From the NCBI GenBank assembly GCA_027886175.1, contig JAJNNQ010000006.1, positions 14,909,001 to 14,973,000 on the forward strand: a DNA stretch of 64,000 bases, written 5' to 3'. Below the pieces are notes generated by a model, which saw nothing but the letters and a program-made list of their open reading frames with translations, was not told the DNA's origin and searched no databases. Positions 24,253 through 35,571 of the stretch are shown here, piece after piece (the stretch's first letter is position 1; the number at the start of each line of letters is the position of its first letter). The stretch is from Phylloscopus collybita. Its lineage: Eukaryota; Chordata; Aves; Passeriformes; Phylloscopidae. The position numbers and the translations under genes are program-made.

Positions 24253-25719
24253 TCACTCTGGGCACCTGCCACATGGGCTGGACCAAGGGAAGTCATTTGG
24301 GTTCCCAAAAAGCAGTTCTCCACACCCCAGTGTCTCAGTCCCCCTGCCGTAGGTTGCACTTCGTTCCAGGAAGGTCTCAGCTCTCTGGAGCACACGGTGA
24401 CACAGCAGGGGTCCACGACAGACGCAGGTGGAGCCGCAGTCAGCGGAAGGTCGGCAGTGTTGCCAGGCAACAGAGACGCCGACGGGGGGGGGAAGCGCTG
24501 GAGCGGCAGCCGGAGGAACCGCGGAGCCGCCGGCTTTCGGTCGGCGGGGCTTCCTCCGCGACCGCGCTGCCGGGGGAGGGGCGGGCCGTGGCCGGCCCAG
24601 TGCAGGCTCTCCCCGCGCGCCCCCCCCGCACCCGTGGGCGGGCGGCGTTCTCGGCCAAGCGGCCCCGTCGGGTCCCGTGGGGCGGGGGCGGAGGCACGCC
24701 ACCCCCGCCCGCCTTCCGCGGGCCGCGCGGCGTGGGGGGAGCGGTGTTCCCGGCTGGGCAGCGCCAGCGGGCCCCGCAGAGCGGGGGCGGGCAGCCCCCG
24801 CCCGTCTCCCCCGGCGGCCCTGGGACGGGGCGGCTCCGGGCGCCGGGCGGCATTTTGGGGGCGGAGTCTCCGGCCGAGCCAAGCCGGAGGGGGCTGAGGG
24901 GCGGGGGGGCTGAGGGGGCAGCTCCCCCTCCCTCCTGCAGCGGCTGCAGAGAGCCGCACCGCCCCGCACTCCTTTCTGTCTCTTTTTTGGGGCAGGGGCC
25001 TGGGGGATGGGCGACCCCTGTCCCCTCTTCCTCCCGGGCTTTTGCGAGCCCGGACCGCCGGGGTGAGGTCCCCGGGGCGGCGCCAAGGTCTCAATGGGCT
25101 TTTTCCATGGGAAAGCGCGGCGCGGTGGCCGCGGGGCGGGGCGCGACGGCGTCTCGGGACCCCCTCCCCCCTCCCCCCTCCTGCGCGCGGCCGCTCGCGA
25201 GGGAGAAGGACACAGAGGGATCGGGGGCCGGCGCGTTCGCGGCGGTCGATTCGCAGACCGGCGCTGGGCGCCTCCGCGTTTGCCCGGGGTTTTCCACCCC
25301 TCCTTCCCAGAAGAAGGCTGACAAGCGGGGGGAAAGGACAAACCCAGGTCTTCTGAAGGCGGCTTCGGGAGACTCTCCGAGCTGTCAGCAGCAGTCTGGA
25401 GACTTCGATCCTCTTCCTCTGAATCGGGAAGGGAGCTGAAAAGAAATTCTTCTCCCGACATCTCAAAAACCTTCATGGACCTTTCCCATATCAGTGATAA
25501 TTTCATTATCATATCTAACTCTTCATTCACAGTTTGACCCAAGAGAGACCAAAATGACCTATACCGCGCTCTTTTGGGATTCGGGATAAAACCCTGGTTT
25601 TTCCCCCATCTGTATAGTTGTGTTAGATGTTCTGAGGTTATACCTACTTCCCATCTTCCGAGATACAACCCCCACATGGTTAACACGTAGTTATCTTCCG
25701 GTCCTAGAGGCCGGTTCAT
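24253..25719 (-). CDS. gag: Gag-like N-terminus fused to GC-rich Pro/Arg/Gly frame (488 aa)
   Basis: The first ATG after the leader opens a 488-codon frame. Residues 1-110 are ordinary in composition, with helical, tryptophan- and leucine-rich sequence (LYLGRWEVG, HLTQLYRWGKNQG, RSFWSLLGQTVNEE) and then an acidic cluster (DSEEEDRS, about 99-106); this fits a retroviral matrix domain by position and character, though I cannot name the closest family. Residue 2 is Asn, so there is no N-myristoylation glycine. From about residue 148 to 400 the protein is Pro/Arg/Gly/Ala-rich low complexity. I see no capsid major-homology region and no CCHC zinc knuckle, so this is not a full Gag. Residues 400-488 regain normal complexity with several cysteines. 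The frame is intact, which suits the near-identical LTRs. Confidence 0.6.
   Translation of the reverse strand: MNRPLGPEDNYVLTMWGLYLGRWEVGITSEHLTQLYRWGKNQGFIPNPKRARYRSFWSLLGQTVNEELDMIMKLSLIWERSMKVFEMSGEEFLFSSLPDSEEEDRSLQTAADSSESLPKPPSEDLGLSFPPACQPSSGKEGWKTPGKRGGAQRRSANRPPRTRRPPIPLCPSPSRAAARRRGEGGGGPETPSRPAPRPPRRAFPWKKPIETLAPPRGPHPGGPGSQKPGRKRGQGSPIPQAPAPKKRQKGVRGGAALCSRCRREGELPPQPPRPSAPSGLARPETPPPKCRPAPGAAPSQGRRGRRAGAARPRSAGPAGAAQPGTPLPPRRAARGRRAGVACLRPRPTGPDGAAWPRTPPAHGCGGGARGEPALGRPRPAPPPAARSRRKPRRPKAGGSAVPPAAAPALPPPVGVSVAWQHCRPSADCGSTCVCRGPLLCHRVLQRAETFLERSATYGRGTETLGCGELLFGNPNDFPWSSPCGRCPE
24470..25300. other. CpG-dense GC-rich segment inside the provirus
   Basis: About 830 bp of very high GC with dense CpG inside a region that is otherwise about one-third GC. 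It begins inside the gag-like frame and ends well before the 3' LTR. All six frames are unusually open because stop codons are AT-rich; overlapping frames of 369-474 codons on both strands result. Captured host CpG-island sequence and a proline-rich retroviral spacer are both possible origins. Confidence 0.75.
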
Positions 25720-25758
25720 TTTTTCAAATTTCTTCTCCCTGCGGAGAGAAATAAAAAT

Positions 25759-25799
25759 CCCTTTTCCTTTAAAAAGGGGGCAAGGTATTTTTTACCTTG
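25759..25799 (-). promoter_or_regulatory. Leader with two adjacent hairpins and a possible splice donor
   Basis: Between primer-binding site and gag start codon lie two perfect 7-bp stems: arms at 25759-25765/25772-25778 with a 6-base loop, and arms at 25781-25787/25793-25799 with a T5 loop (CAAGGTA...TACCTTG on plus). The second overlaps an AACAAG|GTAAAAAA sequence on minus that could be a 5' splice site. Stem-loops at this position often form retroviral packaging signals; that role is inference. Confidence 0.4.
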
Positions 25800-25813
25800 T
25801 TCTCGCGGCTGCA

Positions 25814-25832
25814 GATCACGTCGGGGTCACCA
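25814..25832 (-). promoter_or_regulatory. Primer-binding site, tRNA-Trp type
   Basis: On the minus strand the sequence TGGTGACCCCGACGTGATC starts two bases after the 5' LTR. It is the complement of the 3' end of vertebrate tRNA-Trp, the primer used by avian leukosis/sarcoma viruses. Complementarity covers all 19 bases as I recall the tRNA. Confidence 0.9.
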
Positions 25833-25834
25833 GA

Positions 25835-26140
25835 TATAACTGATGACGGCGCCGAGGGAACGAGACAGAGAGGCATCAGTGAAGGCTGCATGGTGCTCTT
25901 GCAGGCAAGAGACCACACCTTTATTTCCTGACTCCTTTTTGTACATTTTACAAGTTGCCCACCCCAGAGGTGGGACCCTTGGAACCACTGGTCATTTTCC
26001 AGAGACCATCACTGAAGCCCCTCCTCTGGGAAGAGATGTGGGAGCTTCGGTTGTTTACTGAACATGACCTTGTGCTCAACACTGTGCCTGGGAATAGAGT
26101 TCCCAAAACCAAAACAAGCAGGCACGAAAGCATGGCAACA
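25835..26140 (-). repeat. 5' LTR of the mini-provirus
   Basis: In transcript orientation it begins TGTTGCCATGC and ends CATCAGTTATA. It carries an AATAAA signal (plus 25920-25925) about 90 bp from its 3' end. It differs from the partner LTR at two sites, both A/G. The 3' terminus is TA, not the usual CA; both LTRs share this, so it is a property of the element and not a mutation. Confidence 0.93.
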
Positions 26141-26146
26141 GGCTAC

Positions 26147-28557
26147 AAGTTTAAATTATATGGAATTCCTACAAATTTCATGTCACTGTAGCTGAACAGC
26201 AACATTTTGTATTCATGCAGTAAAAAATGTAGTTGTATCTCAGCTTATTACCAAACAGACAGCAGCCAGATAACCTGGCAGCACCTGCTTAGTCTGGTAC
26301 AGGCATACCTTCAAACCATTCTCATCATATGTTTCCATTTGTTCAAAAGGGGATATAAAACAAAATATTTTGTGTTGTCTCAGTTTTTAAAAAGAGATAC
26401 TTCTTGACATCTAAGCCAGATCAGAGGGTCCTTTATACTTAATCCTGTACAGCATATTGTTTCCAATCCAGTGTAAATTTAGATAAAGCTAATTTCATTA
26501 ATATAGATCATGTGTAGATTCCTTTGCTGTAAAATGATAGAGGCTTGAGCTTTTGTAACTTCTTACCTAGGATCTAAAGAGAAAATTCTGGTGTAGTGTA
26601 AATCATTGCTATTTCTAATAGTAGCATTGTTATTTGTGTCAGTTTTCTTTTACCTAGGTACAGTACAAGAACTGGTTCTCTTCCTGTGTTCACCTTTGCA
26701 GGAACAGGCTCTCTAGTCTAATGTTACTTTTTTTTTTTTTTTTTAATTAATAAATTAACAAACTAGAGTAGTCCTAAACCACTTTAAAATACCTAGAACA
26801 ACTACATTCTTTCCTCAGATACATGTTAGAGCCCATACTTACAAGCACTGTCCACACTGGAAAGAGTCAATGTTTTGATGGGAACATAAGAAAAAAGAGA
26901 GCATTGATTGAGAAAATTCAAGCAAAGATATGCTTATGCTTGTGTCAGTTATTCTTACAAGCTGAAAAAGCATTCTCAGAGGCAGAGACCCTTTTGTTGA
27001 AACTCTCACAGCTTCTCCTTCTGCTGAATTTGAGTTTCATTTAGTACCTAGGTCTAGCAAAACACTGGTTTACATCAATATCCTTTCTTGATCTTCAGGA
27101 GGTGTTTTCCTTGCTGCAATCCTGACCTGCTGCTGCATTTCATGGGCTCTTTCTCTGCAACCATTTCTTCTGGATCACCAGCTGATTCACAGTCCTCTCT
27201 GTGACTGTGAAGTTTAGGTGTGACCTCCTTAAGGCCTACTTGGCCAAAGTGATTTTATCTTTCAGGCGCTGAATAAAAGCACATCAGGACTTCTATCTCC
27301 AGAGTTCACTAAGTTCTGTCACTGATATGTGAATTTTTATCAGCAACAGTCCAGTTCTGAATGCTGTCTGTATTTCAGCAAGGTCAAGCTGATTTTTAGA
27401 TCCAGAGTTGGAGGTAGGTCAGTGAAGCAGTAAGAATTATCAGAAGCTGAAAGGTTTCAACAGAACGTGACAGTACATATGGGGCACTGCAGAGATGTCA
27501 GGGACCATTATCAGTTGGTAGAAGTAGAGGTAGAGGGGCTATTCTAGAGAATAAACAGAGGAATGTTTATGTAAGTGGGAACAGTTGGCTGCTATTTTCA
27601 TTGAGTCCAGAAAAATGGGGGAGAAAAAAGTTTGTCCCAGGTCCTGAGAAAAGAGCACCTAGGAAATAAAAGGCTAAGAACTCAGTGCTGTGTCTAGCTT
27701 CCTAGAAAACAGCTTTTGTTATATGTGAAGTGTGTTTGGAGAGAATTTTTCCAGAGAAATGGTGAAGCATGCCAAATAACACTACTTTCTGCAATGTGTT
27801 TGAATTTGCTACCTTTGACTTAATCTCCTCAATTTACATTGCATCTCCATTATGTACAACAATAAACAGATGACAGTTCACGTCTGCCTCTAAAATTCTG
27901 AAAATAATAGCTCAAAACAACTGCATTTCAAACATATCTGAGAAGAAAATGACAGAACTTGCCTTCCACAGATGTTACTCCTGCCCTTAATGCACTGCTG
28001 CTCAGATGCAGAAGTGATGAGTGCCATATAAAACCTTGCAGAGAATGTAGTTGGGATATTCTCAAGTGGAGTGCAATCCCATTCAGAAATGCAAAGCAAA
28101 ACTCATGCTCCATTTAATCTCCAGTTAAACCTTTAGAATACGAAGTGGAGCTTGAATGATATACATGAAAGTCTTTTGGCTCTCTGTAGCAGACTGAATT
28201 TTACCCATGGTGATTCAATGACAGGCCTAGGCTATTGTCATTCATAGTGAAGTGACTAATAATTTCTTCATAACAGTTCCCCTTGTAAATTGAAGTGCCT
28301 CTCACTCACAAAGATAAATAGCAAATCATAATCAGTCATGTATTTCCATATAAAGAATATACATTTTAACTTGGCTTTACTCTTTATTTTATGGCTGTGA
28401 AGAAAAGCTATCTTATGCACAACAGTGCCATGACTGCTTGATATATTTTCATTTATTGTAATGTTGATCTTCATTGTTTTCTTACTCTGGCTACTACTGA
28501 AAAAAATTAAAAACAAAAACAAACTAACAAAAACCCCCAAAACCAAGTCAAAAAAGC

Positions 28558-28558
<1 letters not shown>
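26147..28558. other. No gene or repeat recognised
   Basis: AT-rich unique sequence. 27090-27280 is less AT-rich, preceded by a good acceptor-like CTTGATCTTCAG, but no donor follows. Frames at 26207-26407, 26823-27044 and 27890-28113 have no recognisable features. Confidence 0.4.

Positions 28559-28599
<41 letters not shown>
28559..28599. repeat. A41 homopolymer
   Basis: Uninterrupted 41-bp A run preceded by A-rich sequence with C interruptions (28500-28558). The 130-codon minus frame at 28268-28660 runs through its poly-Phe complement and is not a gene. No retrocopy is recognisable upstream. Confidence 0.9.
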
Positions 28600-28601
<2 letters not shown>

Positions 28602-31457
28602 AAAACTTTGAAAATAAAGCATCTATGCTTCTGGTGATTTTGACAACCTTGACAAATCACAATGAGAAAAGATATATTAAACTGTCATACTGAAATTTGC
28701 CCAAGGAGTAAGGAAGAAAATTCAATGGGGAATAAAACTATTTCTTTTCTCTTTCACTTGTTTTCATAACCAAACAGAATATTGAGGACAACATAAAAAA
28801 ATAACTATTCAAAAATACTTTCTCAATGGTCTTTTATATGTGACTATATCCTGTCCTGGATTTTTTGACTTATTTTTATGTTTTCGGTTCCAGCTACTGA
28901 AACAGTCAATAACACAAATCAGAAGGTTTTAAAAGACCAATTAAACTTTAAATTATTTTACTGTTTTCAGTAACATGATCATACTAAATAACTGGAAATT
29001 GATGATTGGAAAAAAAAAAAAAGTGAAGCAAAACAATGGAAATAACTAAATGATGAAGCTCTACTAAGACTTATCAGGGTCTTATTATAAACATTTTGAA
29101 TATCTGTTTCTCATTTTAGGCATCAAAAGGGATATTTTTGAATATTTAGGCATAATTAAAACCTATTGAAACAGCCAAACATTTCAAAGTTCTATTAAAT
29201 TTTCAAAAGAATCACATCATGAGGAACAGTGTATATTTGAATCCGACCAAACATTGCACAGGATTGTTATAGGCAAGCTGCCTATGACATTTTTGGCAGC
29301 AAAAATTTTAACCATGGCCAGGACCTATTGTACTTTCTACTCAAACAAAGATCTAAAGACCTGTTCTTCATATTTATCTTTGCTTCAATTTTTATGTATT
29401 TCCTTCTATTCTCATATTATTTTTAATTATTTTTTAAATTATTATTGTTATTCCTACTATTAAAAGTAATAAATCAGAAAACAAGAGTGAGGGGTTGGAC
29501 TGAAACTTTTATTAATTTGTTTTCATCATTTAGAGGGTAGTTAGCACTCATTTCTGTTGCCCACACAGAAATACACACTGTGTGTTTAAATACCTCTGGG
29601 TAACCTGCCTGTGCTTCAAGCCCTGTTTAAAATGAGCACATAATGCCTTATAGGCCCTACTTGGTACCCACAAGGTTTGCTTCATGTAATACCTGCCATC
29701 TTAAATGAAAACACATGCCCGGGTGTAGACAATGAAACCCTACCTCTAAATCCATATGAACTTAACTTTCTACAAAATGCTGGTGTAAGATAGTCTTCAA
29801 CAACACCTTAAAACAAACAAACAAAAAAAAACCCACCTGCTTTTTGCACAGACTCTGCAAAGAGACAGGAAATATCCAGAGAGCAGTAAATCAGATGTGA
29901 TCCATAACCACTTAAGCCCTCTACAGCTATTGAAATATTTCACTAGTAATAATTTCAGTAGTGGGTCAAAGGATGTCCTCGTTAATTATATCTTGGCTGT
30001 TGACAAGCTGTACCATAATTTCAACATTGTTCTGCCTTTTCTGCTTGCAGTATTGTTTAATGTCCCTAAATATAAAACCTCTCTTGATATGAAAAAAATT
30101 ACTTCTCAAATCTCATTTTTGTATCACTATACTCAAGCAATGAAAGTTAAAACTAAAAATGATACTTCAAGTCATCAGCAACTAATAAATTTTGTTCACA
30201 AAATGGATAAAACTTTAAGCAATTTATGACCATTTCTGGATGGTCATGAATTATGGCAGTCTCCTCACTACCAATACCTTGCCACAATAAAGGAATGCAA
30301 AAATATTCTGCTTGTCATTCCATTTTATTTTTCTACAAAACACTTTGAAGAACACGTTAAAGAAACCCTGTAATTTCTAGTTTCACGTTCCAAAAAGTGA
30401 AAGTGGACCTGAGATAGACGAAAAAGTGTTAGTTGGTACTGTTGATTGCATACAAATGTATGATATATATATATATATGTATAGAGAGACATATATAGAG
30501 GTGTATTTTTCCACCTTTCTATGAAGGCCTAAAAAATAGAAAAAGAAACCATGAGAAACAAACTAATGTTTGTAGTTTTGCAATCACCTTTCTCTGCATG
30601 AACTAATGTCATCATAAAGGACAGGCTCTGTTAGTCTCTTTAAACTGCAAATTTCCTGAGTTCCATAAGAAGATGGAAACATCTTCTTTCCCAATTTTGC
30701 TCTAGCTTATCCTTAGTTCTTAAGATAGTTTTATCCCAGAATTTAAACAATAAAATCAAAGCACATTTAAAAGAGAGCTGCATCAGGCTTTTCCTTCCTT
30801 GATGTCATGACACTACACATAAGGAGTGTTCTGTGAGGCTTTTATTTTTCATGAGAGAAAATATGGATAAAAATATTTTAATAGTTCCAGTAAGGATAAA
30901 TACAAGAATCATGAAGACAATAATACAGGTTTCTAAGAAACAATCATGATGGTTTCACTGTGGGGTATACAGAAATATTTTTCTATTGAAATAATTAATT
31001 TTTTGACCAACGCAGGAGGTAAACTCAAAACACTATTAACAAAGGAACAAAAACCTTGTAAACAGATCCTTTCTTTTAAAAAGAAGAATAAAGCTATTTC
31101 TAGCATCATTAAAGACAAAGATGTTTTAAGCTTATTTTTTGCAGTTAGTCCAGATTAACAGACACAGCATGCAAAGACTGATATGTATACTTTCACTTTA
31201 GTGTCAGTAGTTGCTTTCCTTCTTTTTTTTACATTCATTTCATTCATTATATTTTTCTTATTCCAGGTACCTACTGAAACACTGGACTATCTGCATACTC
31301 ATGACTTACATCTGACAGACTCAGTGTGCTGATGGGAGACAAAAGCCTGATTTTGATCTCTTTCTGTGAATATTTTGATGATGGTTTAAAAAAATATTTT
31401 GGTTAATATGCTACTTTAGGACATAAATCTGCTAATTCTTCTCTGTGGCAACACTCC
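28600..31457. other. No gene recognised
   Basis: AT-rich sequence. The 110-codon plus frame at 29897-30229 is the longest in AT-rich DNA here, but in about 33% GC sequence a few frames of this length are expected in 64 kb. A short TA run lies at 30462-30478. Confidence 0.4.
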
Positions 31458-31615
31458 TAGAATCATAGAATATCCAAGATGGAAAGGACCCATCAGGTTC
31501 ATCAAGTCCAACTCCTGGCCCTGTGCAGGGCACCTCAAGAGTCACACCATGTGCCTGAGAGCATTGTCCAAACACTTCTTAAGTTCAGGCAGGCTTAGTG
31601 CTATGCTCCCAGAAA
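31458..31615 (-). mobile_element. CR1 3' end fragment
   Basis: On plus: TAGAATCATAGAATATCCAA, then TCATCAAGTCCAACTCCTGG, CCCTGTGCAGGGCACC, and the 'GTGCCTGAGAGCATTGTCCA' block, all classic CR1 in reverse orientation. It stops after about 160 bp in a degraded 'CAGGCAGGCTTAGTGCTATG' segment. Confidence 0.9.
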
Positions 31616-32914
31616 CCTCTATCTTTGTTACTAAGACTACCCATTCATGACAAAATGAAAGGCTTAGCAAATCCCAAAAATTATCTACAATCTCTCTCTA
31701 GACTACTTATGGGTCACTTGAGCTCTTGGCCTGTAATAAGAAGTGAGAAACCTGTTATTTATTTTTTCCCCTTATAGAGTAATTCTCATTAGAAAGACCT
31801 GAGCTGAGAATTCATAATGGAAAAAAAAATAAAATTCAAAATGGTCATTTACTTTCCTGAGAACTGGTTAATCCAGTTAAACGAGTCACAGTTGTGTAAC
31901 TGTTTGTTTTTGGAGTTTGTTCACAGTAATGTATTATTCAGTTAAAATATCTGCTGGAGTAGACATGAGAGATAATATAGAAATATAAACCTGTAATTAG
32001 ATTGGTCCCACTACTAATAAATATTTGGCTTAGATAATTATTACACTAGAAATGGTTTTGCTTCTGCTAATAATTACAGAATTGGTGGTATTTTTCTGTC
32101 CTTTCAAATTTATTGCAATTCGTATGTATATGCACTGAGAAAAAACACAAACAAACAGAGAACAAACAAACAAACAAAAACCAACCCAAAACAACAACTC
32201 TGGCTCATTTTTTTTCACTGAAGGTGTAAAAACTAACCACAATCAAACAAAATAGAACAATTTTGTACTAACTAAAACATCAAACTTCAGGGTCATATTT
32301 TTTCAGAAAGTGAGAAATCACACAGAACACAGGGTTAGGTCTTTAGAAACAAGAATATTCTGATTAAATAATCATTTTCATTAGGGGGCTTGTTTAGAAG
32401 ACCAAACAGACTGACTTTTAGTGCTCCCAATGCATCATAATAGAGCCTCTTTCCCTGTTCCACTTCATAAGATCAACTCTTCTATTAGAGAGGAGTTTCT
32501 CTCAGTGTCACTTCCTAACAGAATGTTAACAGACGGCAAATTATTAAAGGTAGTTTATGATCACCCACATAAATTACTATACAGAAGATTTATTACTTAA
32601 CATAATTTCACTCTTTAGGCAGAGAATTGCTGTCAATGTGCAAAGTAAAAAAAAAAAAAAAAAAAGTAATTTATTGTGTTAGATATTACCGTGGCAGAAA
32701 ATTTTTCATGTGTGTAATAATAGAAAAACATATAAAATGGTAATGAAAACATTTATGCAAGATGAAATGATATATACAGTAAAACTAGTACTCAAATATA
32801 TTGCCTTGTTAAATCTTTTAGTGATTTATACTGTTCAATGGATTAAAGAGATTCAATGTGTAGGTAGTCAGCATAATCCATATTTGAAGTATTAATATAT
32901 CCTTTTCTTTTTTA
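31616..32914. other. No gene recognised; A/C-rich and A-rich simple tracts
   Basis: AT-rich sequence with an AAAC-type simple stretch (about 32139-32193) and an A19 run near 32647. No supported gene. Confidence 0.45.
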
Positions 32915-32919
32915 ATTGG

Positions 32920-33562
32920 TGTCCTAGGGTGATTTTATGATGCTTGCATCCCCAGTCGTCTGTCCTCTTTGTGCTGTGTATTGAGTTCTGTGCCTTTAAA
33001 ACGGTTCTGAGAGCAAAGGGGGAAAGAAGCCACACGCAGTTTGTTTTGAGAAACGGCCTGGCTGCTCTGCATTCCGCCCCGGGACTGTGGGTCGTGTGAA
33101 GCACAGACTGGCAACAAGACAGAGATCTCTTAGCTCTTAGATAGCTGAGGCAGAGAAGCTTTCTGGACTGTTTTTTTCCTTTTTCTTGGGACTGTTTAAA
33201 CCTGCTCTGGATTGAAAAACCCAGAGGAGCACCAGGAGCCTGCACCTATGGCCCACTGAGGCCTGGAGCTCGGCATTTGCCAGCACCAGAGGGACTGGTA
33301 AGAGACTGAACAAGCTGAGCTGACCCCCAGCAAGGACTTTCTGAATTTGCCATCTCTCTTCAGAGCAACAAAAGGTTTTATTGTTTCATATTATTCATTC
33401 TTTGTGCTTGTGGGCACTTTGTTTGTTAAATAAATAAATAGGTTTTTTTCACTTTTCTCCAAAGAAGTTATTTCCTGGACCAGCTGAGGGGAGGGGCCAT
33501 TTGGGTTTCTTTCCAGAGGAACCCCCTTTAGAGGTTTCCTCCCAAATTTGCCCTAACCTATA
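32920..33562 (+). mobile_element. ERVL-type LTR
   Basis: Starts TGTCCTAGGGTGATTTTATG, the same TGTCCTAGG terminus as the LTR at 36971, and has an AATAAATAAATAGG polyadenylation signal near 33428-33441. The segment is clearly more GC-rich than its flanks. The right end fades near CAAATTTGCCCTAACC. No copy of the left flank ATTGG was found on the right, so the 3' end may be truncated. The minus frames at 32892-33245 are inside it and not genes. Confidence 0.7.
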
Positions 33563-35571
33563 GTCAATACATATATAGACAAGTATTTCTTGTATTGCAT
33601 AAAAATATGCCCAGAAAGGATGAAAAAATAAAAGAAGAAAAAAACCCAAAAAACACAAACACAAAAACAACAAGACCATGATAATTTGGAAGATTAATTT
33701 GAATTTGATGATCAAAAATACATAACTTTAAAAAGATCTACTGAAAACATAGTAGTTGATGTTGAACCTTTTGCTTCTTAATGAAATTTTGATCCTCTCT
33801 GTATTTTATTTATTTACTATTTTGCTATATTTAGTACTTACACTTGATAACTATTTGCTCTTCACTGAAATCCTTTCCCCTTCAAGTTAGGTCAAGTTTT
33901 CAATTACATCATCTTTTCTCACTAACTTTTATGGATGTAGTTCTTCTCTGGAAGAGTTATTATTTATTAATTTATGAAGTAGCCAAAGCAGACCCCTGGT
34001 GCAACTATTATAAAATGTGCAAATATTAGGTAAGTTGTTAAAATATTTACTTTAAACCCAGGCACAGACATACTGAAATAATTCAATGGAAGCAGTTCAC
34101 AATCATTTTGTAACATGCTAATAATGCTAATAACATAATTATTATTCAAGATTTTTTTTATATATTTTATGAGAAAGATAAGCATAGAGAGAAAAATATA
34201 ATGTGTAGCCATTGTGATATTTGTGATATAACTGTATGAAAAGGAATACAGAAAAATGTGCAAGTAGTAAGATCTATCAGATCAGAGTGAAGGTTGTAGA
34301 AGATCCAGGAGAGATGTCTGTTGGAACCAGAACTGGTAAGTTGACGGGTGAAACCAGGATAAGCTTTGCCCCCCATAAAAAACATCAAATATGTCAGGCC
34401 ATATGAGATCCCCATCCCTTATTTTGAGGAGAGAGATGAGGAACATAAACCACTGCTGATGGTTAGGGACAATCAAAAGTGAAAGAAGGGGACCACTTGA
34501 TTCCAGCTTCCCTCCTCAAACTGCTCTTAAGTCTTGCCACCTCAACTTCAGCAACTAATGATCATCACGGACTAAAGACATCAGTGCAAAAAGGCAGAAA
34601 AAGAAGGGTGACTAAGCAAGATATAAGAATCCACCTCATATTGCAAGTAGACAACTTCCCATTTAAGCTTGTGAACATGAACTTTCTACTTTCATGAGAG
34701 ATATATTACTTTATGACTCTCTCATTAAGCTTGGCAATAAATCAAGCTGTTCTTATTACTTTAATGTGCTGAGATCCCTTTTATTATTGCTGTCTGTATA
34801 ACTTACAGTTTAGCATCTGCTTCGAGTTCCTCACATTGCAACAGGGTTTGAAGAAATGTGTTAGGGGGCACAGGACTCAATCTTGGCAAACATGGAGTCA
34901 CTGTTATTTTATAAAAGACCTCAGATAACAAAACAGATATAACAGATCTCAGGATTTTTCATGATCTTCCTAGATTTTTATTTGCCTTCCTTAAGTCACT
35001 CATTCCCCACAGTGGCTTGGGGGAGAGAACTGGAAGAGTAAAAGTGAAAATCTCATGGGCTGAGATGAAGGCAGTTTTATAGGAAGAGCAAAAGTTGCTT
35101 GTTCAAGCAAAGCAAAATAAGGAATTAATTCATTGCTGTTCAGCTCTTTTTCATTAAATGAGCCATCTTTGACTACAGAATCAGAATTAAGTGTAGCAGA
35201 ATATATACCTGATATAACAGCACGGGCCTTGAAAACACAGAGGGAACAGAACATGCCTCGAGGCTATAAGAAGTTGGAAGTAGTTATTTGGTGTTCATTA
35301 AAGTGGTAGAACCTTGGCAGCTGTTTAATACCAGTGTTAGAGACATAAAGGGATTAAACCCCAGTTTTCTAAAACATGTAAAAGACCTGGTAATTTGTAA
35401 ATTAGAATGAAAGATGGCATGAGAGAGCAGTTAAGAACAAGATGTAGAGTGGATTAGCAAGCATATAAAAGTGACTCCAAGATTATCTAATTATCTATGG
35501 TTTAGGATGAAATATTGACATGGCAATCCTTTGTCTCATGGGGATTGATGCTGATCACTAACCGTAATCCA
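33563..35571. other. No gene recognised
   Basis: AT-rich sequence. 33985-34029 ends in TTAG followed by GTAAGTTG, a good donor, but no convincing acceptor pairs with it. 34280-34700 is less AT-rich without recognisable content. Confidence 0.35.

Larger units (their letters stand above)
23224..26146 (-). mobile_element. Compact, recently integrated provirus lacking pol and env
   Basis: A complete LTR-to-LTR insertion on the minus strand. The LTRs (25835-26140 as 5' LTR, 23230-23535 as 3' LTR) are both 306 bp and differ at two positions. A perfect 6-bp target-site duplication, GGCTAC, lies at 23224-23229 and 26141-26146. A tRNA-Trp primer-binding site follows the 5' LTR and a short purine tract precedes the 3' LTR. 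The internal region is only about 2.3 kb. It starts with a gag-like frame, then runs through a very GC-rich segment; no reverse transcriptase, integrase, protease or envelope motif is visible in any frame. The six-base duplication and tRNA-Trp primer point to the alpha/beta-retrovirus side of avian ERVs. It must have been mobilised in trans. Confidence 0.93.

Noticed and set aside
23788..25466. Overlapping open frames of 369, 388 and 474 codons on both strands across the provirus interior
   Set aside because: The segment is extremely GC-rich, so stop codons are rare in all frames. Only the minus frame starting at 25719 begins at the expected place after a retroviral leader.
29897..30229. 110-codon frame in AT-rich DNA
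   Set aside because: With about 7.5% stop codons expected per codon in 33% GC sequence, two or three frames this long are expected across six frames of 64 kb. No motif, splice context or composition shift supports it.
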